Assembly: GCF_049808615.1 (NCBI RefSeq)
Contig: NZ_JBNCAN010000003.1
Location: 62,001 to 126,000 of the forward strand
Origin: Modicisalibacter sp049808615
GTDB lineage: Bacteria > Pseudomonadota > Gammaproteobacteria > Pseudomonadales > Halomonadaceae
DNA: 64,000 nt
Reading direction: 5' to 3'
The translations under genes were made by a program, and so were the position numbers. How positions within the stretch are numbered: the first letter of the stretch is position 1; each line of letters starts with the position of its first letter. The notes beneath the pieces are model-generated. The model saw nothing but the letters and a program-made list of their open reading frames with translations, was not told where the DNA came from and made no database searches. Below are positions 34,043 to 41,876 of this stretch, one piece after another.

Positions 34043-35221
34043 ATGAAACGCCGCCCCTATACAGGAACCCGCCATCACAAGGCTTTGAGCATCGTCGACC
34101 TGGAGCATCTCGCGCAAAGGCGTCTACCCAACTTCGTCTTCGAGTACATCTATGGCGGTTCTGACGACGAACAAACCCTCACCCGCAATCGCGCCATCTT
34201 CGATGACTATCTGTTCGAGCCTAGAACCCTGACGAAGGTGGGAAAGCGCGATCTCACTACCACTCTGCTGGGCATGCCCTACGCCATGCCGCTGGTAATT
34301 GGCCCCACAGGCTACAGCGGTCTAGTAACCAGGAATGGCGACATCAAGCTCGCCTCGGCCGCGGCGAACAAGCGCATCCCTTTCGTGCTCAGCAATGTCT
34401 CGACGACGTCGCTCGAAGACATTGCCGCCGTGGAAGGAGTGAACGCCTGGATGCAGATCTATTTCTATCGGGATCGAGATTATGTCAGGAAACTGGCAGA
34501 ACGCTGCCGAAGCGCGGGATACGAAACCATCGTCGTCACCACCGACAGCGCCATCTATGGAAATCGTGAGTGGGATCTGCGCAACTTCCGCAAACCCATG
34601 AAGCTCGATGCACGCAACCTGCTGCATGTGCTCTCGCGTCCGCGCTGGATGCTCGACGTTCTGGTGCCGGATGGTGTGCCCACCTTCAAGAATCTGGACG
34701 ATCTTCTGCCGCCCGGGAAGAACACCGTGCAGGGTGCCTCGGCGGTGATCGGCGAACAGCTCGACCCTTCGCTGAACTGGGATGACATCGCCTGGCTGCG
34801 CGACTACTGGCCGGGAAAGCTCGTTCTCAAGGGCCTTCTCTCGGGGGAAGAAGCCGAACAGGCCGCCAGGCTAGGCGTGGATGGCATCGTGCTGTCGAAT
34901 CACGGTGGCAGGCAGCTCAACCATGCACGCTCACCGCTCGAGGTGCTTCCCGAGGCCAGACGCCGAGTCGGCGAGCGCTGCCAGCTCTATGTCGACAGCG
35001 GCTTTCGGCGCGGCACGGACGTGGTCAAGGCGCTGGCCCTGGGCGCCGATGCCGTCTGGCTGGGACGCGCGACCCTGTATGGCCTAGCCGCCGGCGGTCA
35101 GGCCGGCGTCGAGCACGCCCTCGATATCCTGCAACGGGAAATCGACAGGACCGTCGGCCTGCTGGGTTGCAGCAGCGTGGCCGAGTTAAGGGCGGATATG
35201 GTTACATACCTCCGTCGTTGA
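34043..35221 (+). CDS. FMN-dependent alpha-hydroxy-acid dehydrogenase/oxidase
   Basis: A 392-residue flavoprotein of the lactate/glycolate/mandelate oxidase family. FMN-binding barrel: FVFEYIYGGSDDEQTL near 32, VIGPTGYSGL near 85, WMQIYFYRDRDYV near 137, VVTTDSAIYGNREWDLR near 162, catalytic His287 in LSNHGGRQLNHARSPLEVLP, and VDSGFRRGTDVVKALALGA near 317. Absence of a cytochrome b2 domain and the MdlB-like length suggest a membrane-associated dehydrogenase or an oxidase for a 2-hydroxy acid; exact substrate unknown. It is divergent from the GntR gene and stands alone. Confidence 0.88.
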   Translation: MKRRPYTGTRHHKALSIVDLEHLAQRRLPNFVFEYIYGGSDDEQTLTRNRAIFDDYLFEPRTLTKVGKRDLTTTLLGMPYAMPLVIGPTGYSGLVTRNGDIKLASAAANKRIPFVLSNVSTTSLEDIAAVEGVNAWMQIYFYRDRDYVRKLAERCRSAGYETIVVTTDSAIYGNREWDLRNFRKPMKLDARNLLHVLSRPRWMLDVLVPDGVPTFKNLDDLLPPGKNTVQGASAVIGEQLDPSLNWDDIAWLRDYWPGKLVLKGLLSGEEAEQAARLGVDGIVLSNHGGRQLNHARSPLEVLPEARRRVGERCQLYVDSGFRRGTDVVKALALGADAVWLGRATLYGLAAGGQAGVEHALDILQREIDRTVGLLGCSSVAELRADMVTYLRR

Positions 35222-35252
35222 ACCTGCCTTGTAACAGGAAGCGACGCCAGCG

Positions 35253-36119
35253 TTAGCTCCCCGCAAACACCACCGTCCGCTTTGCATGCAAAAACACCCG
35301 GCGCTGCAGGTGGTAATCCACCGCCCGGGCCAGGGTCTGGCGTTCGATGTCACGACCCTTGGCCACCAGATCCTCTGGGTAGTGGCTATGATCCACCACT
35401 TCCACGCCTTGGGTGATGATCGGCCCTTCGTCAAGATCGTCATTGATGTAGTGGGCCGTGGCACCGACCAGCTTGACCCCTTTCTCGTAGGCCTGATGAT
35501 AAGGCTTGGCGCCCTTGAACCCTGGCAGCAAAGAGTGATGGATATTGATCGCCCAGCCACTCAGGCGGGTACACATCTCGCTCGAGAGCACCTGCATGTA
35601 GCGCGCCAGGATCACCAGCTCGGCGCCGGTTTCCTCGATGATACGCCACACCTCGGCTTCCTGCTGGGGCTTGGTTTCCGGCGTTATCGGGCAGTGGTGA
35701 TAGGGAATTTCATGCCAGACGGCCAGGGGTTCGAGATCCGGGTGATTGGAGATGATCGCCCGCACATCGATGGACAGCTGACCGGTACGGTAGCGATAAA
35801 GCAGATCGTTAAGACAATGATCCGTCTTGGAGACCATGATCACCACCGGGATGCGCCTGGCGGGCGCGGCCAACTCGAAAGTCATGTCGAACTCTGCCGC
35901 TCGAGGGGCAAATTCGGCCTGGAAGCGCTCACTGTCAAAATCATCTTTTTCAGGGCGGAACTCGACACGGATGAAGAAACGCTCTGCCAGACGATCATCG
36001 AAGGAGTTGAGCTCGGTGATGTAGCAATGCTGCTCTTTCAGGAAGCGGGTGACCACATCCACGGTGCCCAGGCGGCTGGGGCATTGGGCGGTGAGTATCC
36101 AGGTGTCGGTGGCGCTCAT
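35253..36119 (-). CDS. purU: formyltetrahydrofolate deformylase (paralogue 2)
   Basis: A 288-residue PurU with the same two-domain layout as the copy at 1553-2413: ACT domain (WILTAQCPSRLGTVDVVTRF) and formyl-hydrolase domain with VILARYMQVLS, INIHHSLLPGFKGAKPYHQA and DLDEGPIITQ. The two proteins share their catalytic regions closely but differ through the ACT domain, so they are clearly paralogues and may respond to different effectors. This copy is monocistronic, convergent with the hydroxy-acid oxidase gene and not next to other folate genes. Start ATG at 36117-36119 with GAGGAACC upstream. Confidence 0.93.
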   Translation of the reverse strand: MSATDTWILTAQCPSRLGTVDVVTRFLKEQHCYITELNSFDDRLAERFFIRVEFRPEKDDFDSERFQAEFAPRAAEFDMTFELAAPARRIPVVIMVSKTDHCLNDLLYRYRTGQLSIDVRAIISNHPDLEPLAVWHEIPYHHCPITPETKPQQEAEVWRIIEETGAELVILARYMQVLSSEMCTRLSGWAINIHHSLLPGFKGAKPYHQAYEKGVKLVGATAHYINDDLDEGPIITQGVEVVDHSHYPEDLVAKGRDIERQTLARAVDYHLQRRVFLHAKRTVVFAGS

Positions 36120-36229
36120 GCGAGGTTCCTCGATCGACGATGAAAGGCAAGAACCATTCTAACCAGCCAGCGTCGAGGATTGGGAATAAATCCCATGCCT
36201 GGCCCAAGACGCACGGCAATGAGATGTCG

Positions 36230-36838
36230 CTACTCGGACGTCGCCAGCCTGGCCCCGAGAAAGCCAAAGGCTCCGGCGAAGGCGCGCCTGATCCACTGCA
36301 AGACTCTAGGCCGTCGGATCACGTAATCCCGAGCAAAAGATGCAAAGGCACCGTAACCAACGAAAACCACGAACGTCATCAGCATGAAGATCGCGGCAAG
36401 ACCGACAAGTGCCAGGGTGGCGTTTTCGGCGCCCGGCGTCACGAACTGGGGCAGGAAGGCAAGAAAGAACAGCGACAGCTTCGGGTTCAATACATTGAGC
36501 AGCGTCCCTCTCACCGCGATACGCCACAAGCTCCCCTTAGTCGTATTGTCGGTAACGTCGAGGGCGCCGCCCTCTCGCAGGATGCTCCAGGCCATGTAGA
36601 AGAGATAAACCACCCCGAGATACTTGAACACCTGAAACATCAAGGCGCTGGTATGCAGCAGCGCCGCCAGTCCGAGAATGCTGGCGACGGCGGCAGGCAC
36701 GATGCCGAACGTGCACCCCAAGGCGGCGGCAACGCTGGCTCGAAACCCCCGGCCCAGGCCAACGGCGAGCGTGTAGATCACACCCGTGCCGGGTAACAGC
36801 ACGACGACGAATGACGTCAGCAAGAACTCCCAGGACAT
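36230..36838 (-). CDS. LysE/RhtB family amino acid exporter
   Basis: A 202-residue inner-membrane protein with about six hydrophobic segments. The family start is typical: FLLTSFVVVLLPGTGVIYTL, then GLGRGFRASVAAALGCTFGI, and the middle FKYLGVVYLFYMAWSIL; RGTLLNVLNPKLSLFFLAFLP carries the conserved Asn-Pro-Lys. Members export lysine, threonine, homoserine and similar amino acids. CAGGAG precedes the ATG at 36836-36838. No neighbouring gene fixes the substrate. Confidence 0.9.
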   Translation of the reverse strand: MSWEFLLTSFVVVLLPGTGVIYTLAVGLGRGFRASVAAALGCTFGIVPAAVASILGLAALLHTSALMFQVFKYLGVVYLFYMAWSILREGGALDVTDNTTKGSLWRIAVRGTLLNVLNPKLSLFFLAFLPQFVTPGAENATLALVGLAAIFMLMTFVVFVGYGAFASFARDYVIRRPRVLQWIRRAFAGAFGFLGARLATSE

Positions 36839-36914
36839 GGCGATCTCCTGATTCTATTGAAAACAGAGTGTAGTAGATGCCTTCGCGGCTGGACTGGCAA
36901 AATGGTCGGACTCC

Positions 36915-36984
36915 ACTTCATACGCACAAAAAGCGTATAAAGGAATATGACAAAGTGAATGCCGCAACGGTTGAAATGGAGTGA
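36915..36984 (+). pseudogene. remnant of a HigB-type toxin (C-terminal end only)
   Basis: In the frame ending with TGA at 36982-36984 the codons read KKRIKEYDKVNAATVEME, which resembles the end of HigB-family mRNA interferases (typically ...GTHAEYDK(I/V)NAxTV...). Nothing of the catalytic N-terminal part is present upstream. It ends 3 bases before the higA start, exactly where higB should end in a higBA operon. The match is short, so this is a moderate-confidence reading. Confidence 0.5.
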
Positions 36985-36987
36985 TAT

Positions 36988-37359
36988 ATGAACATTCGCC
37001 CGATTCGTACCGAGGAAGACTATAAAGCTGCCCTGCGGCAAGCATCCGCTTTCTTCGAGAACGAACCCGAACCCGGTACCGACGATGGCGATCGCTTCGA
37101 GGTGCTGCTGATCCTTATCGAAGCCTGTGAGGCAGAACACTATCCAGTTGACCTGCCAGGTCCGATAGAAGCCATCAAGTTTCGCATGGACCAAGAGGGA
37201 CTCACGGTCAGGGATCTGGAAAAGGCCATCGGTCAGCGTAATCGGGTTTACGAAATCTTGAATGGCAAGCGCAACCTGACTCTAGCAATGGTCTGGAGGC
37301 TGCACGAGATGTTTGGTATTCCGGCAGAAAGCCTGATCAAGCCGCCCAAGAGAGCTTGA
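36988..37359 (+). CDS. higA: HigA-type antitoxin, HTH-XRE
   Basis: A 123-residue protein typical of HigA antitoxins that follow HigB: N-terminal region MNIRPIRTEEDYKAALRQAS with acidic dimer part, then a C-terminal XRE helix-turn-helix, EAIKFRMDQEGLTVRDLEKA, IGQRNRVYEILNGKRNLTLA, then MVWRLHEMFGIPAESLI. It binds its own promoter and normally blocks the HigB ribonuclease. Here only a C-terminal scrap of HigB is left upstream, so it appears to be a solitary antitoxin. Confidence 0.88.
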   Translation: MNIRPIRTEEDYKAALRQASAFFENEPEPGTDDGDRFEVLLILIEACEAEHYPVDLPGPIEAIKFRMDQEGLTVRDLEKAIGQRNRVYEILNGKRNLTLAMVWRLHEMFGIPAESLIKPPKRA

Positions 37360-37401
37360 AACCTTCCGTTTGTTGACGCTGGGAATGATAAGATCCCGCC
37401 A

Positions 37402-38718
37402 TCACAACCAGGCATCAAGCCCGAAGATGCCCGCTGATACCAATCCTGCCATCACCGCCGCATAGCCCAGGCTGTGCTTCATCATGCGGTAGCCGCTGAC
37501 GCCGTAGCGCCCCTGTAGCGAAAGATTGATGCCCGAAAGAGGACCTACGGCAGTGCCGACCGCCCAGGCGCCGAGGGCGACGAAGGCGAAAAGCGTCTGT
37601 TCTCCTCCCTGAAGATTCAGCATCGAGGCAAGCACCGACACGCCAATGATGGGATGCAGGCCGGCAATGGCGCTCGCCACGATGGCCAGGAAACTGATCA
37701 CCCCTTGAACGGCGCCGAACTCGGTGAAGAGCGTCCACTTGCCGCCGGTAGCGGCATCGATCAGGCTCGAAAGCCCCAGGGTGAAGAGCCCCGCGCAAAG
37801 AAAAAGAGAGATCTCGCCGCGCATGGCAGGCAACCGCTCCAGCGCATGCTGACGAGTGCGTTTGAGCGTCCAACGGAGCCCCTGAACCAAGTTGCTGATC
37901 AATGCCACCGCCGGCAGCAGGAAGGTAATGATGCTGATGATCTGCAACCCTGGCAGCAGTTGATAGTGAAAGAGCAGCACCAGCAGGGCCATGCCAGACG
38001 GCATCATCAGGCTGTGCGGCGAGAGAGAGAACCCTGCTACTTCCGAGAGATTGAAGCCTCGGGAAAGATCAAACAACGTGATCAACCCAGACAGCAGCGC
38101 CAACGGCAGGCCCACCGCCAGCACATTCAGATAGGTCATTTGCGGCGCGAGCGTCATCACCACGCCCATGGAAGCAAAAAAAGGCGACCAGAGCGCCGCG
38201 CTCGAGAGGCCACGATTGAGGGCCAGTAACTGGGGTAGGGAAAGAGGGCCATGCCGGGCCAGACGATCGCCGATCATGAACACCGTGGAAAGGTTGAGAA
38301 TTGTTCCCAGCAGATGGACGCCCAACCAGGTCCCGGCGGTACCGCGCAGTCCGGTGACGGAGCGCCCGAGAGAGCGTTTTCGGCGGTTGCCGATCAACCC
38401 GATGAAACTGACCCCCACCAGCATCGCCACTACATGGGTATTGCCGTCGAGGATGCCCGGCCAACGCACGGACTCTTCATAATAGAGATCGGTCAGCAGC
38501 AGCATGGCAAGCCCAAGTCCAGCGAGAACTCCCGCCTGGAGCCGGGTACGCTGGGGTATGTCGCGCCACAGCAGCAGCGTTGCCAGCCAGAAAGCATAGC
38601 CCACCAGTTGCGGCACCGAGTCGAACTCGGTGAAACCGAGAATCTGGAGCAGCAGGCCGGAAAGGATCAGCAGGCCCGCCAGGGCATGGCGCGGCAAGGG
38701 AGAAGCCGGAGTGGGCAT
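37402..38718 (-). CDS. polytopic membrane protein of unknown function
   Basis: A 438-residue protein with about twelve hydrophobic segments and short basic loops (RRKRSLGRSV near 112, LKRTRQHALERLP near 285). Paired features such as TFLLPAVALISNLVQGLRW and GAWAVGTAVGPLSGINLSLQ near the end, and two glycine/serine-rich re-entrant-like stretches, recall the ion-transporter superfamily (ArsB/NhaD, citrate, DUF401), but I cannot name a family. It is convergent with higA and begins 80 bases before DUF1353 ends; probably monocistronic. Confidence 0.75.
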   Translation of the reverse strand: MPTPASPLPRHALAGLLILSGLLLQILGFTEFDSVPQLVGYAFWLATLLLWRDIPQRTRLQAGVLAGLGLAMLLLTDLYYEESVRWPGILDGNTHVVAMLVGVSFIGLIGNRRKRSLGRSVTGLRGTAGTWLGVHLLGTILNLSTVFMIGDRLARHGPLSLPQLLALNRGLSSAALWSPFFASMGVVMTLAPQMTYLNVLAVGLPLALLSGLITLFDLSRGFNLSEVAGFSLSPHSLMMPSGMALLVLLFHYQLLPGLQIISIITFLLPAVALISNLVQGLRWTLKRTRQHALERLPAMRGEISLFLCAGLFTLGLSSLIDAATGGKWTLFTEFGAVQGVISFLAIVASAIAGLHPIIGVSVLASMLNLQGGEQTLFAFVALGAWAVGTAVGPLSGINLSLQGRYGVSGYRMMKHSLGYAAVMAGLVSAGIFGLDAWL

Positions 38719-38799
38719 GACGGTCTATCGAGGCCGGTGACGAATAGTGTAAGCAGCCTAACAGCTTGGCACTGCCCTCGGAACCGTCATGAAAAGCTA

Positions 38800-39324
38800 T
38801 CAGCGTCCCAGGCGCCGACCCATGAAACCCTCGAGCAGGTTATCCAGCTCATCCGGAGCGTTCTTTCCGGTGAACTCCGGTGAGTGAATCATTTCCAGGA
38901 AGGCGGTGACATTATCCTGGGTCTGCTGCATGGCAACGTCTTGTGGCGCGTCCCATTTCTCGCCAAACACGCGAACCGCAGCATAGATGACACTGGCGAG
39001 CCAGGGCTCGGTGTCGTCGCAGCGCATGGCGTAAAAGAACATGCGGTGCACGTCCCGAGAGGAACACTCACGATCCTCTTCGGCGATATCGTGTACCACG
39101 CTGGCACGACGAAAATTGCCCATGTAGGGCGAGCCGAACACCGGCCCCCATAAAAAAGAAGGGATGCTCGCACCGTTGACCGTTCGGCCCTTGGGCGCCA
39201 GCCACTCTCGGCCCTGGGGGTCTCGATAGACGAAATCCGCCTCCAGGCGCATCAATCGATCCCGTGATTCGGGCTCCACCAGCCAGGTGGTCACGACCTC
39301 GCCGACAAACTCGCCGTAGTCCAT
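38800..39324 (-). CDS. DUF1353 family protein
   Basis: A 174-residue soluble protein with the DUF1353 pattern: FVYRDPQGREWLAPKGRTVN near 37-56, GASIPSFLWGPVFGSPYMGN near 57-76, then ASVVHDIAEE and RMFFYAMRCDDTEPWLASVI. DUF1353 occurs in phage and bacterial genomes; the conserved His-Asp and polar residues hint at a hydrolase-like site but no activity is known to me. The ATG at 39322-39324 has AAGGGAGGG immediately upstream, so the longer frame was rejected. Confidence 0.82.
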   Translation of the reverse strand: MDYGEFVGEVVTTWLVEPESRDRLMRLEADFVYRDPQGREWLAPKGRTVNGASIPSFLWGPVFGSPYMGNFRRASVVHDIAEEDRECSSRDVHRMFFYAMRCDDTEPWLASVIYAAVRVFGEKWDAPQDVAMQQTQDNVTAFLEMIHSPEFTGKNAPDELDNLLEGFMGRRLGR

Positions 39325-39468
39325 GGCCCCTCCCTTTTTTATCCTTACCGGTGTTGAGGCTAGTACACTCCTCCTATGCCTTCTATAGGAGCCGTACTCG
39401 ATGATGTAGCAGCGTTTCCCTCTCAAGCAGGGCGTGGCCACACCTGGTGCCGGAAGCGTCCATAAAAA

Positions 39469-39524
39469 CTTTACTATTTATTTAGAGTAAAGCATTCTTG
39501 AAATTCAACAACTATCATGTTGAA
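39469..39524 (+). promoter_or_regulatory. two inverted repeats upstream of vapBC, candidate autoregulatory operators
   Basis: First repeat: CTTTACT (39469-39475) and AGTAAAG (39486-39492), perfect 7 bp arms, 10-base spacer. Second: TTCAACA (39504-39510) and TGTTGAA (39518-39524), perfect 7 bp arms, 7-base spacer, ending 13 bases before the vapB ATG. AbrB-fold antitoxins bind palindromes in this position, and paired sites allow cooperative VapBC binding. Confidence 0.6.
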
Positions 39525-39537
39525 AGGGAGTAAATTC

Positions 39538-39795
39538 ATGACCAAGGCTCTAGCTACTGTCAGCTCGAAGCGGCAAATCACGCTGCCTATCGATCTCTGC
39601 CGTGAGGTGGGCATCGCCCCCGGCGACAAGATCAAGGTGTTCATCCACGACGGTCAAATCACTTTGATGAAACAACGCCTTGGTGCGGCCAAGGGCGCGC
39701 TTGCCCATCTTTCGGGAGACCCTTCCCTGAGCGATGAAGACTCCTTGCAAGAAGCACTGGCGCAACGCGATGCCAGTCGGAAATTGGCGACTTGA
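39538..39795 (+). CDS. vapB: AbrB/MazE-fold antitoxin (VapB)
   Basis: An 85-residue swapped-hairpin DNA-binding antitoxin: ALATVSSKRQITLPIDLCRE at the N terminus, then VGIAPGDKIKVFIHDGQITL and a C-terminal toxin-binding tail with DPSLSDEDSLQEALAQRDA. It blocks the PIN toxin encoded next and represses the operon. The ATG at 39538 follows AAAGGGAG. It overlaps vapC by 4 bases. Confidence 0.9.
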   Translation: MTKALATVSSKRQITLPIDLCREVGIAPGDKIKVFIHDGQITLMKQRLGAAKGALAHLSGDPSLSDEDSLQEALAQRDASRKLAT

Positions 39796-40199
39796 TCGCC
39801 ATCGATACCAATGTGCTCTTGCGCTATCTATTGCAGGACAACGAGGCCCAGGCGCGCCGAGCAACGGCGCTGATCCAAGGCGGCACATTGGTACTGATGA
39901 CGGATATCGTCCTCGTAGAAACACTCTGGACACTGAAGGGCAAGAAGTATCGCGCCGGCAAGCAAGCACTGGTTGATGCTATCGAAAGCCTGCTACAAGA
40001 GCCGACCCTGACGTTCGAGGACGACGAGACAGTATGGCAAGCTTTACAGGATTATCGCCAGACGAATGCAGATTTCCCGGATGCCTTGATCGCCAGAAAA
40101 GCCGCCTACCTTGCACATTCCAAAGGCGAGCGGTACTCGGGAACCTATACCTTCGATAGCCGAGCACTTGCTCTGCCCGGTACCAAGGAAGTCAGGTGA
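39792..40199 (+). CDS. vapC: PIN-domain ribonuclease toxin (VapC)
   Basis: A 135-residue PIN nuclease with all four expected acidic residues: Asp5 (AIDTNVLLRYL), Glu43 (VLVETLWTL), Asp97 (DFPDALIA) and Asp122 (YTFDSRA). It should cleave tRNA or rRNA when freed of VapB. The start is an uncommon TTG (39792-39794) embedded in the vapB stop (TTGA overlap); no ATG is available before the PIN core, so coupled re-initiation sets the toxin level. The pair looks intact and probably active, unlike the RES and HigB loci in this window. Confidence 0.9.
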   Translation: MIAIDTNVLLRYLLQDNEAQARRATALIQGGTLVLMTDIVLVETLWTLKGKKYRAGKQALVDAIESLLQEPTLTFEDDETVWQALQDYRQTNADFPDALIARKAAYLAHSKGERYSGTYTFDSRALALPGTKEVR

Positions 40200-40247
40200 T
40201 GACCATAGCGCTTTGCTTCGTTCCACGCGATGATTTCATCTGACAGA

Positions 40248-40280
40248 CTCTGCTGCCTCCGTCGGCAGCAAGCAGCAGAG
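40248..40280 (+). terminator. possible terminator after vapC
   Basis: CTCTGCTGC (40248-40256) pairs with GCAGCAGAG (40272-40280) and a few inner bases extend the stem. A T-rich stretch follows only about 14 bases later, so termination strength is uncertain. It lies in the convergent gap between vapC and mliC. Confidence 0.4.
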
Positions 40281-40348
40281 CGCTCATATCTCATTTTTAT
40301 TGAGTAAACCTTTCTACATATCTACACATGACGCCTTGAGCGTACCGT

Positions 40349-40783
40349 TCAAGACTTATCAAGACGGCAGGTTTGCAGTCGTTCAGTCTCCTGGGCATTG
40401 TCACCGGTGAAGCGGCTCAGCCATGCGTCACTGCCCTTCCCCCACCACTCCAAGCCTGAGCCTGTCGTTAGACCTGCATGGCCGATATAACGACTGCCAC
40501 TGGCCGATACTGCAGGCGCAAGGCCGAAGAGCTGATCCTTGTATTGAAGCACAAGAAAGACGGGGCCGCCCTCGTTGCCTTCCTGCGTTGTCACATACCT
40601 TGCCTCTATTACCTGATCGTTATCGCAGGTATAGCGGTAAGTCCTTTGTTCAAACTGCAAATCGCCGGTTTGGCTGGCGCTCGAGCTTTCGGAACCCGAA
40701 GTGCCGCCATTGGCGCACCCTGCTAATGCTGTAACGGTGAACAGCAAAGCCCCGACAACAAAATCAGATGACCTTAGATTCAT
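40349..40783 (-). CDS. mliC: lipoprotein, membrane-bound inhibitor of C-type lysozyme
   Basis: A 144-residue lipoprotein with lipobox LAGC (residues 20-23) and a low-complexity Ser/Gly linker. The C-terminal domain is MliC-like: FEQRTYRYTCDNDQVIEARY, then FLVLQYKDQLFGLAPAVSAS, YIGHAGLTTGSGLEWWGKGS, and DAWLSR, with the paired cysteines (TCDN and QTCR). It protects peptidoglycan from host C-type lysozyme at the outer membrane. It is convergent with vapBC and followed upstream by a long gene-free gap. Confidence 0.87.
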   Translation of the reverse strand: MNLRSSDFVVGALLFTVTALAGCANGGTSGSESSSASQTGDLQFEQRTYRYTCDNDQVIEARYVTTQEGNEGGPVFLVLQYKDQLFGLAPAVSASGSRYIGHAGLTTGSGLEWWGKGSDAWLSRFTGDNAQETERLQTCRLDKS

Positions 40784-41061
40784 GGGTACTACACTCCTTT
40801 CATAAACATCGCGGTAAGATTGCGCAGAGAACGCTCAAAAATAATCAGGCTGCCCACTCTTTTTTTAACTTGAACGCACTTATTCAGAAAACTGAAAATC
40901 GATCTCTTATCGACACTTACAAAGAGACAAACGCAAAAAGCAGAGTTATCGTATATCACAAGGCGAAAACGTACTCCACAACGATGCTGGGTTGCCAAAC
41001 GTCAGCCAGTCTCACCTGAACCGAACAGCCGCTAGCGGCCAGAAGCGAACTCTGAGCAGAA

Positions 41062-41211
41062 CTAAGGAATCGCTGAATAAATTGCCGAACGAGATGAAGC
41101 GCGAGGCGCACGGAGCACAAAAAACGAGACATAACTTGATGTTAGAAGAGTTTTGAGCACCGCGTAACGAAGCGATTCGCGCGTGTAGGCATGTATGCAG
41201 TGGTTCCCTAG
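41062..41211. repeat. MITE-like dispersed repeat, copy 2
   Basis: About 150 bp, about 80% identical to 29740-29890 with one 1-base gap. Left end CTAAGGAATCGCTG against the reverse complement of the right end CAGTGGTTCCCTAG matches 11 of 14. Conserved core strings: GAGGCGCACGGAGCAC, ACGAGACATAAC, CGTGTAGGCAT. It lies in intergenic DNA; no clear target-site duplication could be seen. Confidence 0.8.
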
Positions 41212-41270
41212 AGCACCATGGTTGCAAAACTGATTGTTGCATACCCTATTAACTCAGAAGCCAAGCACGC

Positions 41271-41305
41271 AAAAATACTGAAGCCCGCATATGCGGGCTT
41301 CAGTA
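41271..41305 (-). terminator. rho-independent terminator of the cold-shock gene
   Basis: A perfect 30-base palindrome (41276-41305, arms TACTGAAGCCCGCAT and its complement) is followed on the minus strand by five U (complement of 41271-41275). It is 40 bases after the stop of the cold-shock gene. Confidence 0.9.
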
Positions 41306-41345
41306 TTCGAAACCTTACGGCTCGAAAGCGCAGACCAACCGGAGG

Positions 41346-41549
41346 TTAGGCGAGCTTGATATTGGCGGCCTGAAGGCCTTTCTTTCCCTGGGTCACATCA
41401 AAAGAGACTTGTTGACCATCTTGTAGGGACTTGAAGCCTTCAGCCTGAATCTCGGAGAAGTGGGCGAACAGATCGTCACCGCCATCAGCAGGAGAAATGA
41501 AGCCAAAACCTTTGGTGTCGTTGAACCACTTAACTGTGCCAGTTGCCAT
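41346..41549 (-). CDS. cold-shock domain protein (CspA family)
   Basis: A 67-residue single OB-fold nucleic-acid chaperone. RNP1 is KGFGFISP (KGFGFI at about 13-18) and RNP2 is DLFAHFS (about 27-33); it starts MATGTVKWFNDT and ends QAANIKLA. It binds single-stranded RNA/DNA and melts RNA structures. The ATG at 41547-41549 is preceded by AAGGA. The upstream 200+ bases are AT-rich and free of genes, which fits the long 5' leader of csp genes. A strong terminator follows. Confidence 0.95.
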   Translation of the reverse strand: MATGTVKWFNDTKGFGFISPADGGDDLFAHFSEIQAEGFKSLQDGQQVSFDVTQGKKGLQAANIKLA

Positions 41550-41876
41550 GTTCGATATCCTTGCGCGCGATGGCGCTATATATAAATTTGCCGGGTATTG
41601 CCCGAGGTACAGCGGGAAAAACAAGGGGAATATAACCAGGCTACCGAAGGACTCGATTACAACTGACGATATGCTACTTGCTAACCAACTGAAAGCATCG
41701 TGCCATAGCGCCTTAGTCCAGTCAACTAGATATGCCGAGGAGGCCCGGTAAGACGCCATGACGGATTTTATTGCTTAACCCGGCCCGGGGTTCATGTTTC
41801 TCCTCCTGGGGGCTTATCGTTGCACGTCCACTGCTGCTGGGTAAGATTAGTCTTATGTGGATCTATGGAGACTCAC
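41550..41876. other. gene-free stretch, divergent promoters of csp and HTH regulator genes
   Basis: 327 bases without a supported gene. The part next to the cold-shock gene is AT-rich and likely its promoter and leader. A GC palindrome (CCCGGCCCGGGG, around 41781-41792) and TTGCAC / TAAGAT at 41820-41847 could serve the regulator at 41877, but these are weak. Confidence 0.5.

Larger units (their letters stand above)
40784..41345. other. gene-free stretch between mliC and the cold-shock gene
   Basis: 560 bases with no convincing reading frame. It holds the mliC promoter side (AT-rich, 40784-41010), a small palindrome GCCGCTAGCGGC (41029-41040), the dispersed repeat copy 2 (41062-41211) and the cold-shock gene terminator (41271-41305). 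Confidence 0.7.
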
